A stretch of DNA of 64,000 nt from Vibrio ostreicida (lineage in GTDB: Bacteria > Pseudomonadota > Gammaproteobacteria > Enterobacterales > Vibrionaceae), in NCBI RefSeq assembly GCF_013074385.2, contig NZ_JABEYA020000008.1:27200-91199 (forward strand). Reading direction: 5' to 3'. Every line of letters begins with the position of its first letter. The first letter of the stretch is position 1. This document shows, piece after piece, positions 9,236-17,834 of this stretch. Made by a program: the position numbers and the translations under genes. Under the pieces are notes generated by a model. It ran no database searches, was not told where the DNA came from, and saw only the letters and a list, made by a program, of their open reading frames with translations.

Positions 9236-9856
9236 TTACTTGTGTTTGTCCTGCACCCACTTTCTACTGACATCAACAATCGCCACGTCCCTAAAGAAAC
9301 TGCGCCCAAGCAATAACGGGAAGGAAAGGTGTGTTCGATCTGCGAGAGTAAACTCCGTCTTTTCTTTTAAATCACCAATCTGAATCCAAGCTTCCACCAC
9401 CGCACGTCTCTGCGCTTCATTTGTACTTGATTGACGGATCTTAACCCAGCGCGCGACGGGCAGGGCAATTTCCTTACTTTTCGCCCCGTCATGTTCTATC
9501 TGAAATTTAATCCAGTCCTTGCCATCGCGTTCAAACTCAACGATTTCGACCACACTGATTGAAGAGGTAGTCGCCCCTGTATCAATACGGGCCATAAAAC
9601 TTTGATCGAGGCCTGGAATATACACCCACTCCTGCTCACCTAATACCAGCTTACCATCCGGTGTTTTCTTCATTTTGGGTTTGGTGGTCTGTTCGGTGGG
9701 GATCGATTCAGGTTTTGGCGGTGGACTTGGCTTAGATTGGTTATGCGCTTTAGTGTTTTTTTGCGGTGGCTTATTCGGTTTTGGGTCAGTTGTTGTACAT
9801 GCTATCAATCCACCACATAACAACACTGGAAGGAGCCGTTTCCATGTTTTTTTCAT
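9236..9856 (-). CDS. retropepsin-like aspartic protease lipoprotein (RimB / ATP-dependent zinc protease family, PF05618)
   Basis: The protein has a lipoprotein signal (LIACT lipobox near residue 18), a Pro/Lys-rich linker of about 45 residues, and then a domain with the retropepsin active-site motif DTGATTSS near residue 92. It ends with LLLGRSFFRD, the second conserved block of the family historically called putative ATP-dependent zinc protease. It is therefore probably a periplasmic, outer- or inner-membrane-anchored peptidase. The ATG at 9856 is chosen because the lipobox then sits at a normal distance and AGGTGA is upstream; an in-frame start 39 bases earlier adds a non-signal leader. Physiological substrate unknown. 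Aspartate-based catalysis is inferred from the motif. Confidence 0.8.
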   Translation of the reverse strand: MKKTWKRLLPVLLCGGLIACTTTDPKPNKPPQKNTKAHNQSKPSPPPKPESIPTEQTTKPKMKKTPDGKLVLGEQEWVYIPGLDQSFMARIDTGATTSSISVVEIVEFERDGKDWIKFQIEHDGAKSKEIALPVARWVKIRQSSTNEAQRRAVVEAWIQIGDLKEKTEFTLADRTHLSFPLLLGRSFFRDVAIVDVSRKWVQDKHK

Positions 9857-9897
9857 GCGTTCACCTAATATTTTGCCAAAACATAGCGGGTTCAAAT

Positions 9898-9920
9898 CAG
9901 GCCCACCCAGAGTGGGCCTG
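9898..9920 (-). terminator. hairpin after the aminotransferase gene
   Basis: A 9-bp perfect stem CAGGCCCAC/GTGGGCCTG with a 5-base loop lies 10 bases after the aminotransferase stop. The following minus-strand sequence (ATTTGAA) is only weakly T-rich. Confidence 0.55.
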
Positions 9921-9929
9921 AACGCAGGA

Positions 9930-11111
9930 TTAAGACACCTTCATTATTGCATTGGCAACCAGTGGAATGTCTTTTTCAGTTAAGCCCGCGATATTAATCC
10001 GACCATCTCCAACACCATAAATGCCATATTGTTCACGGAGTTGCATCATTTGGTCCTGCGTAAAGCCTAGCACAGTAAACATACCTTTGTGGCTTTCAAT
10101 GAAATCGAAATATGAAGTTTTGTGGGTATCTCGAAACTCGTTGCACAGGGCACGGCGAAGATTAACCAAGCGCTGTTGCATTTCTTGCAGCTCTTGTTTC
10201 CAAATCTCAGTGAGTGTTTTATCTTGCAAAACAGTACGAACCAACGCCGCACCATGATCTGGCGGCATGGTATAAGTGGCACGGGCTAGCGTCAGTAATT
10301 TTCCTTTGGCATTACTGACATCATGGAGGGATTTCCCCACAACAATCGCGGCGCCTGTTCGCTCACGATACAAGCCAAAGTTCTTCGAACAAGACGTTGT
10401 GATCAACATTTCATCAATGTTGTCAGCCATGTAGCGCAAGCCCTTGGCATCTTCCTCCAAACCATCGCCAAACCCCTGATAGGCAATATCGACAAAAGGC
10501 GTGAAGCCATTTTTTTGCGCAAGAGCCGTAATCTCCTGCCACGCTGAAAAGTCGATATCGGCTCCAGTGGGGTTGTGACAACAGCCATGAAGTAGGACAA
10601 CGTCCTGAGGCCCTGCATGAGAGAGTTCATCCAACATGCGTGCAGTATCAACCTGTTTGCTTTCAGGGTTAAAGTAGCTGTATTGCTGTACCTTAAGGCC
10701 CGCAGCTTCCATCACCGGACGATGATTTACATAACTCGGATTAGAGATCCATATCCGTGTTTCGGGTTGGGCTATCTTGATTAAATCCCCTAACATACGA
10801 AGGGCACCACTTGCCCCTGGAGTCTGGATAGCCGCGACTCTATCCATCGCAGAGGTACCTGAAAGAAGAAGGTCAACCATACTTTGGTTAAACGCCTCAC
10901 ACCCTGCTAAGCCCACGTAAGCTTTCGTCTTCTGAGTGCTAACAACAATATCTTGCGCCTTTGCGATCGCCTTCATCACAGGCGTCTCGCCTGCGCTGTT
11001 TTTATACACACCGATGCCCAAGTCAACTTTGTCCGTGCGCTCATCATTTCGATAAGCCACTGAAAGAGAAAGAATAGGATCGAGTGTTGGTGTTGGTAAA
11101 TGAGAAAGCAT
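9930..11111 (-). CDS. aromatic amino acid / aspartate aminotransferase (class I, AspC/TyrB type)
   Basis: This is a PLP enzyme exchanging amino groups between aspartate or aromatic amino acids and 2-oxoglutarate. The PLP lysine is in SCSKNFGLYRERTGA, the NPTG motif is in CCHNPTGAD, and the N-terminal LGIGVYKN segment is typical. Length is 393 residues from the ATG at 11111, which has AAAGGG about 10 bases upstream. ATGs at 11120 and 11159 are in frame but have a cramped or absent ribosome site. TyrB and AspC cannot be separated on motifs alone. It is downstream of nrdDG but 115 bases away, so it is probably transcribed separately. Confidence 0.9.
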   Translation of the reverse strand: MLSHLPTPTLDPILSLSVAYRNDERTDKVDLGIGVYKNSAGETPVMKAIAKAQDIVVSTQKTKAYVGLAGCEAFNQSMVDLLLSGTSAMDRVAAIQTPGASGALRMLGDLIKIAQPETRIWISNPSYVNHRPVMEAAGLKVQQYSYFNPESKQVDTARMLDELSHAGPQDVVLLHGCCHNPTGADIDFSAWQEITALAQKNGFTPFVDIAYQGFGDGLEEDAKGLRYMADNIDEMLITTSCSKNFGLYRERTGAAIVVGKSLHDVSNAKGKLLTLARATYTMPPDHGAALVRTVLQDKTLTEIWKQELQEMQQRLVNLRRALCNEFRDTHKTSYFDFIESHKGMFTVLGFTQDQMMQLREQYGIYGVGDGRINIAGLTEKDIPLVANAIMKVS

Positions 11112-11226
11112 GAAAGTCATAACCCTTTGAAATCCAAGTAACAGCGTATAACTTATCATTTAATCGAACTATGCAAAAATAATATTTTAACCTTCAAAGA
11201 TATTGCAGGATAAACCTTCATTTCGT

Positions 11227-11736
11227 TCACACTTTTACCACGGTGTCGATCGTCGATAGCCATGTGTCAGAACGCCCAATTCTGTGTATTGTTTGGTTAG
11301 TGCTTCCTCGCCATTTCAACGACGGATCATACAAGGCCTCAACAAATTTCCCGTCAATTAGCACATCGATTAACTCCAGAATCTGACGTTGAGCTGGGTT
11401 CAGTTCTGTCAGGGTATAACCAGTCCACATCCAAATGTCTTTTTCAGGGCACGCCTCTTTCACTCTAACCACAAGTTTATATATGCTCGCAATATTTGCA
11501 GGGTGAAGCGGGTCGCCGCCAGAAAGTGATAATCCTCGCCTCTTAATGCGGGTACTCTTGAGGTCTGCAATTATCTGGTCTTCCATTGCTTGGGTAAATG
11601 GATGCCCTGAGTTAGGATTTAGCGTTGACTTGTTGTAGCAGCCTCGGCAATGGTGTTCGCACCCTGCAACAAACAGAGTGCAACGTGTACCCTCACCATT
11701 TACAACGTCAACGTGCTGATATTTATGGTAGTTCAT
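11227..11736 (-). CDS. nrdG: anaerobic ribonucleotide reductase activating protein (radical SAM)
   Basis: NrdG uses a 4Fe-4S cluster and S-adenosylmethionine to install the glycyl radical on NrdD. The cluster motif is CEHHCRGC near residue 26, a CX3CX2C radical-SAM motif, with SGGDPL as the SAM-binding GGD block. At 169 residues it is slightly longer than E. coli NrdG (154). It lies 6 bases downstream of nrdD in the same operon. Confidence 0.95.
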   Translation of the reverse strand: MNYHKYQHVDVVNGEGTRCTLFVAGCEHHCRGCYNKSTLNPNSGHPFTQAMEDQIIADLKSTRIKRRGLSLSGGDPLHPANIASIYKLVVRVKEACPEKDIWMWTGYTLTELNPAQRQILELIDVLIDGKFVEALYDPSLKWRGSTNQTIHRIGRSDTWLSTIDTVVKV

Positions 11737-11742
11737 TAGTCT

Positions 11743-13668
11743 CTACAGGTGTTTCACACGCCGAATGACTTCTTCTTGCTTACCAGCGTTAAATGGCCGT
11801 GCGTCAGGAGACCCCAAATATCCACAAACACGTCGTGTAACAGAGACCTTTTTAGGATCATGGCTGCCACATTTCGGACACGTGAAACCTTTGCTCAAAC
11901 ACTCAAACTCACCCTTAAAGCCACACTCATAGCACTCATCAATGGGAGTGTTAGTGCCGTAGTAAGGAACTCGGTCGTAGCTGTAGTCCCATACATTCTC
12001 TAGCGCTTCAATATTGCGTTGCATATTGGGGAACTCGCCATAACAGATGAAGCCACCACTTGCTAGCTCAGGATATGGCATCTCGAAATCGATCTTGTCG
12101 TAGGGATTCACGTTCTTTTGCACATCAAGGTGGAAGCTGTTCGTGTAATAACCTTTGTCCGTAATCCCATCCAGCACACCAAACGCTTTGGTATCTAGTG
12201 AGCAGAATCGTGTACACAAGTTTTCAGAAGGCGTGCTGTACAAGCTGTAGCCCCAACCACTTTGCTCTTTCCAGCCATCGACTTTGCTTTTCAGGAACCT
12301 AACGATCTCAATCGCTTTCTGGCGCAGACATTCATTATCGAAAATGTGCTCACCTTTAGCATAGAGTGCGTTGATAGTCTCGTGAATACCTATGTAGCCC
12401 ATCGAGACTGACGCTCGGCCATTTTTGAAGAGCTCTAGCGCGTCATCATCTGGGTTCAGGCGAATACCTAGGGCGCCTTCTGTATAGAGAATCGGTGCCA
12501 CACGAGCTTTCACACCACGAAGTCGCTCAATACGTGTCTCTAGTGCACGGCGAACAAGCTCAGTACGCTCTTCCAAGATTTCGTAAAACGTCGCCTCATC
12601 ACCCTCTGCCTCAATAGCAATACGCGGCAAGTTAAGGCTCACGACGCCCAGGTTGCTGCGTCCTTCATGAACGTCATGGCCATCCTCATCGGTGTAACGA
12701 CCTAAAAAGCTACGACAACCCATAGGCGCCTTAAACGAGCCTGTGACTTCTACAACTTTATCGTAGTTAAGAATGTCTGGATACATGCGTTTCGAGGCAC
12801 ATTCAAGGGCGAGTTCCTTGATGTCGTAGTTTGGATCGTCTTTCTTAAGGTTAACGCCATCTTTGAGAGTAAATAGCAACTTAGGGAAAACCGCTGTCTT
12901 GTGGTGTTTACCCAATCCCCGAATTCTATTGATAAAAATAGACTTCTGAATGAGTTTAGATTCCCAACTTGTACCGAGACCAAAGTTAACACTTAAGAAA
13001 GGAGTCTGGCCATTACTTGAGAATAGCGTGTTAATCTCGTACTCGAGGGATTGGAATGCATCGTGGACTTCCTTTTCGATAAGTTTACGTGCATACGCCT
13101 CAGGATTTGGTACATCCCACTCCTTTGCCCTAGCTAGGTGTTTTTCATGACTTACCGTGACATAAGGCGCGAGTGCCTCATCCAAACGGTTTAATGTTGT
13201 GCCACCGTAGGTGTGGCTAGCGACTTGCGCTACGATTTGGGCGGTCACCGCGGTTGCCGTTTGTATTGACTTCGGTGTATCAATCTCCGCGTTACCTATC
13301 CTGAAACCATGAGTCAACATGTTCTCTAGATCGACAATCATGCAGTTGAACATCGGGAAGAATGGAGAGTAATCTAAATCATGGTAATGAATTTCACCAT
13401 TCTCATGTGCTTCAACGATGTCACTTGGCAGCATATGGCGCTTAGCGTAGTGTTTGGAAACAGTCCCAGCAAGGAGATCGCGCTGAGTAGGGATCACTCG
13501 CCCATCTTTGTTTGCATTCTCTTGGATAAGTTCAACATTGCTCTCTTCAAACAACCCTTGGATCGCTCTGTTCAACTCACTGAAATCTTCACGAGCGATA
13601 TCTCGCTTGTGATCACTATCACTGCAAAACAGTGCTTGCCGGCCATCACCTTTGACGATTGGTTTCAC
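11743..13668 (-). CDS. nrdD: anaerobic ribonucleoside-triphosphate reductase lacking most of the ATP-cone
   Basis: NrdD reduces NTPs to dNTPs without oxygen using a glycyl radical. The catalytic core is complete: IPTQRDLLAG, PFFPMFNCM, YGGTTLNR, the zinc site CYECG...CPKCG, and the glycyl radical loop RRVCGYLGS. The start is GTG at 13668 with AAGGGG upstream. The protein has 641 residues, about 70 fewer than E. coli NrdD (712). The shortfall is at the N-terminus: a remnant IVKGDGRQALF, matching the first strand of the ATP-cone, runs directly into HKRDIAREDFSELN, which normally follows the cone. There is no frameshift and the missing domain is not upstream. Allosteric activity control by ATP/dATP should therefore be lost (inference). 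An FNR box lies upstream. Confidence 0.94.
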   Translation of the reverse strand: MKPIVKGDGRQALFCSDSDHKRDIAREDFSELNRAIQGLFEESNVELIQENANKDGRVIPTQRDLLAGTVSKHYAKRHMLPSDIVEAHENGEIHYHDLDYSPFFPMFNCMIVDLENMLTHGFRIGNAEIDTPKSIQTATAVTAQIVAQVASHTYGGTTLNRLDEALAPYVTVSHEKHLARAKEWDVPNPEAYARKLIEKEVHDAFQSLEYEINTLFSSNGQTPFLSVNFGLGTSWESKLIQKSIFINRIRGLGKHHKTAVFPKLLFTLKDGVNLKKDDPNYDIKELALECASKRMYPDILNYDKVVEVTGSFKAPMGCRSFLGRYTDEDGHDVHEGRSNLGVVSLNLPRIAIEAEGDEATFYEILEERTELVRRALETRIERLRGVKARVAPILYTEGALGIRLNPDDDALELFKNGRASVSMGYIGIHETINALYAKGEHIFDNECLRQKAIEIVRFLKSKVDGWKEQSGWGYSLYSTPSENLCTRFCSLDTKAFGVLDGITDKGYYTNSFHLDVQKNVNPYDKIDFEMPYPELASGGFICYGEFPNMQRNIEALENVWDYSYDRVPYYGTNTPIDECYECGFKGEFECLSKGFTCPKCGSHDPKKVSVTRRVCGYLGSPDARPFNAGKQEEVIRRVKHL

Positions 13669-14372
13669 TTTATCCCCTTTTTGATTTCAATATGGACCTA
13701 CACCAGCCAAAAACACATTATGTAGTTGAAAATATATCAGGTAGCACAATATATGGATTAAAGTACACCCAGCTGACTTAAGTGCGTATTGATTTCGATC
13801 AACAAATTTGAGGTCGTGTCTGCAATTTCACCACTCATGAAAGTGGGTTACCGAACAAAGAAGGCGTAAGAATTTGTCTACTGATCCATGCTGATACTAA
13901 GACCACAAGCGTGACAAGAATGGCACCGGTCGAGTTTAAGTATTGATTCACTTTGGTTAGACAATAATGACTGAGGAACGGTAATCGCCAGCAATTATCT
14001 CTTATTCATAGAGTCTTGAATTTTGATGTGATGTTTTAATCAACATACCGTCGAACTATTACTGTAAACTTTAATTTTATCATTTATAAACCCATCATTA
14101 GAAATATAATAAAATACAAAACAATAGTTCGGAAAATCATAAACGTTAGACTTTTATTCTTAGTTTAAATTATTTCATCATCAATTGTAGAACGAGTTTT
14201 CATCACTCACTATAAAGGAAAGAAATGACATTCATGTTATTTTCATTTCCTCAGTGTTTACTTTATTTGTTGAACCATGAAGCAAGATCTAATCGACTAA
14301 AAACTATGCATTGCATTTGATAACAGTTAGTTATATTTTGTATCGAAGCATTAACATTCGATGAAGTAAAAA
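13669..14372. other. 704-base intergenic region between nrdD and the small secreted protein gene
   Basis: The region is AT-rich and holds no credible gene. On the nrdD side it contains the FNR box listed separately. On the other side, TTGCAT at 14311 with TATTTT at 14334 (17-base spacer) is a weak candidate promoter for the rightward genes. I see no other strong repeat or terminator in it. Confidence 0.5.
13789..13802. promoter_or_regulatory. FNR binding site upstream of nrdD
   Basis: TTGATTTCGATCAA is a perfect match to the FNR consensus TTGAT-N4-ATCAA. It lies 121 bases upstream of the nrdD start, consistent with anaerobic activation of nrdDG. The gap leaves room for a leader of roughly 80 bases if the site is centred near -41.5. 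Confidence 0.85.
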
Positions 14373-14624
14373 ATGAGACTTGCGATCTGCCTGATGACAC
14401 TTTTGGCAAGTGCGACGCTTGCTAGCACTCCTCCTGATGATGAAAAGCTGATTCAATTGTTAGTCGAGCGCGGTATTATTTGTGAGAATCAAAGCTATCA
14501 AGATGAGCAGACATCCCTCCAGATATACTTATCGAATCGATTCAGTAAAACCAAGGCTAAAACCAGCAAAGAAATTAAAGATAATCCGAGTAAGAAAGCG
14601 TGTATTGCAGCATCTTCAGATTAA
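14373..14624 (+). CDS. small exported protein resembling the PrtV propeptide
   Basis: This 83-residue protein has a signal peptide of about 17-18 residues (cleavage near LAS). I know no named family for it. Its residues 24-59 align without gaps to residues 35-70 of PrtV, the next gene: 12 of 36 positions are identical, including EK-I, LV, G, N, S, Q and YL. That segment is the propeptide region of PrtV. The remainder is a Lys-rich tail with two Cys in the mature part. The gap to prtV is 113 bases with no terminator seen, so cotranscription is likely. It could be a standalone inhibitor or folding helper of PrtV, or a decayed partial duplication of the prtV 5' end. The ribosome site is weak. 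Confidence 0.65.
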   Translation: MRLAICLMTLLASATLASTPPDDEKLIQLLVERGIICENQSYQDEQTSLQIYLSNRFSKTKAKTSKEIKDNPSKKACIAASSD

Positions 14625-14737
14625 ATCAATGATATTGCTTCAAGGAAGAGAAATCTTGCTCGGGATATAGTTGTTCACGCAACGTTATACCCACTTTATT
14701 AAGTGGAAGTTGGCAATCAAAATAATAAGGAAATAAT

Positions 14738-17494
14738 ATGATTCCTATGAAAAAAACACTGCTAGCAACAGCAGTGATGACCTTCTTTAGTGTCAGCGGG
14801 CACGCCAAAACACCCATTGATTTAGGTGTGATGAATGAAGAAAAAATTATCGAGATGCTGGTTCGAAAAGGCACTCTTGAACAAAATGCATCAGTGACCG
14901 AACAGCAAGTCGCACTTGACCGCTATCTGAACACAAAGCTAAACAACGGCTTTAAAGGTGATGCCCAGTTTGGTAAAAAAGCGCTCGAGCAAAGAGCCAA
15001 GATCCTTAAGTCCATTGAGGTCAATAAAGGTCACCATAAAGCCCATGCGTTCGCTTTCGATTTATCACAAAAGCGCACAGATAAAGTCTTGGCGCTACTG
15101 GTTGATTTTCCTGATCTCCCATGGAATGAAAACAGGCTCACTTCTGAGCATACAGAAATGCTGTATGAAAACTACCCACCAGAGCATTATCAAAATCTCC
15201 TCTTTTCCGGTTCTGGCTACACAGGGCCTAACGGAGAAAACCTGATATCAATGCGCCAGTATTATGAGAGTGAATCAGGTAATAGCTATAGCGTCGCTGG
15301 TCAAGCCGCGGGCTGGTACAGAGCTTCAAAAAATGCGTCTTTCTATGGTGGTAATTCAGCCGATACCGATAATGACATGAACGCTCAGGAACTGGTTCGT
15401 GAAGCTCTTAATCAACTTGCACAAGACCCCAGTATCAACCTAGCCGACTATGATATCGAAGATCGCTATGACTACGATGGTGATGGAAATTTTCGTGAAC
15501 CTGATGGTGTCATTGATCACCTGATGGTGTTCCACCCCTCTGTGGGTGAAGAAGCCGGTGGTGGTGTCTTAGGTGATGATGCCATTTGGTCGCATCGCTA
15601 TAATCTAGGTCAGTATCATGCCTTGGAAGGCACGACAAGCACCGTACCTGGTCGCTTTGATGGTAAATATGCCGCCTTTGATTACACCATTCAACCCATT
15701 GATGCAGCGGCGGGCGTTTGTGCTCATGAATATGGCCATGATCTTGGGCTTCCCGATGAATACGATACCCAGTACACAGGTAAAGGTGAGCCCGTTTCGT
15801 ATTGGTCTATCATGTCTTCGGGCAGTTGGGCAGGCAAAATCGGTGGCACACAACCTACTGCTTTCAGTTCATGGGCCAAACAGTTCTTACAAGAGTCGAT
15901 CGGCGGTAAATGGATCAGTAACCAAACCATCTCACTTGATGACTTAACAACCCAAGGCACAGAAATTACTCTGCACCAAACAATCGACAACGATAAGCCA
16001 AACATGGTGCGTGTTGATTTGCCCATCAAGCGTACAGAAGGGCATAAACCGTTCGAAGGCACTTACAGTTTCCATTCAGGAAAAGGAGACGACCTCAAAA
16101 ATACGATGTCCCGCCAGATAACCTTGCCTCAAGGCACTCAGGTGAACCTTGTCTTCAAAGCTTGGTATCAAATCGAAAAAGACTATGATTTTGCCCGTGT
16201 ACTCATCAATGGGCAAGCCATTGCGGGCACAATTACCACCATGGACGATCCTAATAAGACCGGTTTAGTTCCCGCGATTTCAGGTGAATCAACAGGTTGG
16301 GTTGACGCGGAATTTGATCTCTCACCATGGGCTGGGCAAAGCGTAACGCTGAGTTTCGATTATGTCACTGACGGTGGCTTAGCCATGGAAGGTCTGCATG
16401 TCGATAACCTCTCGGTTGTTGCCGATGGCACGACAACATTGATAGACAACGCAGAGGGCAGCACCGAATTTACTTTCAATGGTTTCCGCCTCAATGATGG
16501 TTTTAACCAATCAGAGCACTACTATTTGCTTCAATGGCGAAGCCACAATGATGTCGATGAAGGTCTAAACAACATTAAGCGCTTTGGCCAAATGATGTCG
16601 TTTGACCCTGGCTTGATTGTTTGGTACGTCGATGATTCTCACACTGATAACTGGGTAGGCAAGCACCCAGGTGAAGGCTGGCTTGGTGTGGTCGATGCGG
16701 ATCAAAATGCCATGATCTGGGCTGATTCGAAAGAGGCGGCACAGACTCGCTATCAGGTTCGTGATGCGGCATTCTCACTTAACGATCAACAAGCCATGAA
16801 ATTGGAAAACAAAGACGGTGACATACTTGAAGATGTGAGCCTCATCGGCAACGCTTATTTTGCCGACAATCAAGATTACTCGAACCCACAAGCCGCAGAC
16901 GCTGGCCGTCTTCTTACCGAACATGGCGTTCAAATAGAAGTCATTAATCAAAGTAGTGATAATACCTACGGTGTTATCAAGGTATCAAAGGCTGAGGCTC
17001 CAAATCAATTGCCAGTCGCCGCTTTTACTTTGTCAACAGATGGACTTAACGTTGCGGCGAAAAACACAAGTTCTGACAGTGATGGGACTATCGTCAGCTA
17101 TCTTTGGGACTTTGGTAATGGCCAATCCAGTACCGATGAAGCACCTAAGTGGAGCTACCTGAATGACGGAAGCTACACCGTATCTTTGACAGTCACCGAC
17201 GACCAAGGCGATCAGCACACCGCTTCCGAAAACATTGTGGTTGAAGCTGACAATATTTTACCAACCGTCTCGGCAAACTACATTCACCTAGGTCGCTGGG
17301 TCACGATGTGGTCAACCAGCTCTGATGAAGATGGCAGAATCGTTGATACGGAATGGGTATTACCCAACGGGAAGATCAAACGTGGCCGCATGTTTACTTC
17401 CATTTTCCCAAGTTACGGAAAACACGAAGTTAAACTTACCGTTATGGACAGCAATGGTGATAAAGCCACCAGCATGATTAGTGTTGATTTATAA
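14738..17494 (+). CDS. prtV: secreted M6-family (immune inhibitor A-like) metalloprotease with PKD domains
   Basis: PrtV is a secreted zinc protease linked to virulence and grazing resistance in V. cholerae. The 918-residue length, as I recall, equals that of V. cholerae PrtV. Order: signal peptide (1-23, ending GHA), propeptide (about 24-105), and catalytic domain with the extended zinc motif HEYGHDLGLPD at residues 330-340 (ligands H330, H334, probably D340; base E331). Then comes a beta-sandwich region, and C-terminal PKD-like domains from about residue 755 (VSYLWDFGNG is a PKD signature). The DYDGDGNFREPDG segment near 248 is probably a calcium site. AAGGAA precedes the ATG at 14738; an ATG three codons later is an alternative. 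A small propeptide-like gene lies immediately upstream. Confidence 0.93.
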   Translation: MIPMKKTLLATAVMTFFSVSGHAKTPIDLGVMNEEKIIEMLVRKGTLEQNASVTEQQVALDRYLNTKLNNGFKGDAQFGKKALEQRAKILKSIEVNKGHHKAHAFAFDLSQKRTDKVLALLVDFPDLPWNENRLTSEHTEMLYENYPPEHYQNLLFSGSGYTGPNGENLISMRQYYESESGNSYSVAGQAAGWYRASKNASFYGGNSADTDNDMNAQELVREALNQLAQDPSINLADYDIEDRYDYDGDGNFREPDGVIDHLMVFHPSVGEEAGGGVLGDDAIWSHRYNLGQYHALEGTTSTVPGRFDGKYAAFDYTIQPIDAAAGVCAHEYGHDLGLPDEYDTQYTGKGEPVSYWSIMSSGSWAGKIGGTQPTAFSSWAKQFLQESIGGKWISNQTISLDDLTTQGTEITLHQTIDNDKPNMVRVDLPIKRTEGHKPFEGTYSFHSGKGDDLKNTMSRQITLPQGTQVNLVFKAWYQIEKDYDFARVLINGQAIAGTITTMDDPNKTGLVPAISGESTGWVDAEFDLSPWAGQSVTLSFDYVTDGGLAMEGLHVDNLSVVADGTTTLIDNAEGSTEFTFNGFRLNDGFNQSEHYYLLQWRSHNDVDEGLNNIKRFGQMMSFDPGLIVWYVDDSHTDNWVGKHPGEGWLGVVDADQNAMIWADSKEAAQTRYQVRDAAFSLNDQQAMKLENKDGDILEDVSLIGNAYFADNQDYSNPQAADAGRLLTEHGVQIEVINQSSDNTYGVIKVSKAEAPNQLPVAAFTLSTDGLNVAAKNTSSDSDGTIVSYLWDFGNGQSSTDEAPKWSYLNDGSYTVSLTVTDDQGDQHTASENIVVEADNILPTVSANYIHLGRWVTMWSTSSDEDGRIVDTEWVLPNGKIKRGRMFTSIFPSYGKHEVKLTVMDSNGDKATSMISVDL

Positions 17495-17834
17495 CGACCT
17501 TCCTTAACGACTCAGACGGAGTCTAAGCAGAGCGCAACAGAGGTTGCGCTCTTTTTTTTGTCCCCTAAAAACCCACCTAGCTCACCGTTTTATACCGAGA
17601 CTGTTAGGTTATTCCAAACCCGCCCAAAGTCAAAACCCACAGGAAACCGATTGCTATGGTTGCATATCAATCAATTCGAACAACATTCAACCTTAATGAT
17701 TAAGTGATCAATAATGTGTAAAGTTTGATTCTCATCCACTATCGGAGCATTTATTCACGGATTATTTTGACTGTGGCACGCGAACTGTGTCATCAAAGAT
17801 GAGTAAATGCTCTACAGTCAAGAGGAAGTGAATA
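17495..17834. other. 340-base intergenic region between prtV and tlh
   Basis: It contains the prtV terminator at its left end. The remaining 275 bases presumably hold the tlh promoter, but I see no confident -35/-10 pair and no gene. Confidence 0.5.
17530..17559 (+). terminator. Rho-independent terminator of prtV
   Basis: A 9-bp perfect stem GAGCGCAAC/GTTGCGCTC with a 4-base loop is followed by eight T residues, 35 bases after the prtV stop. Confidence 0.92.
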
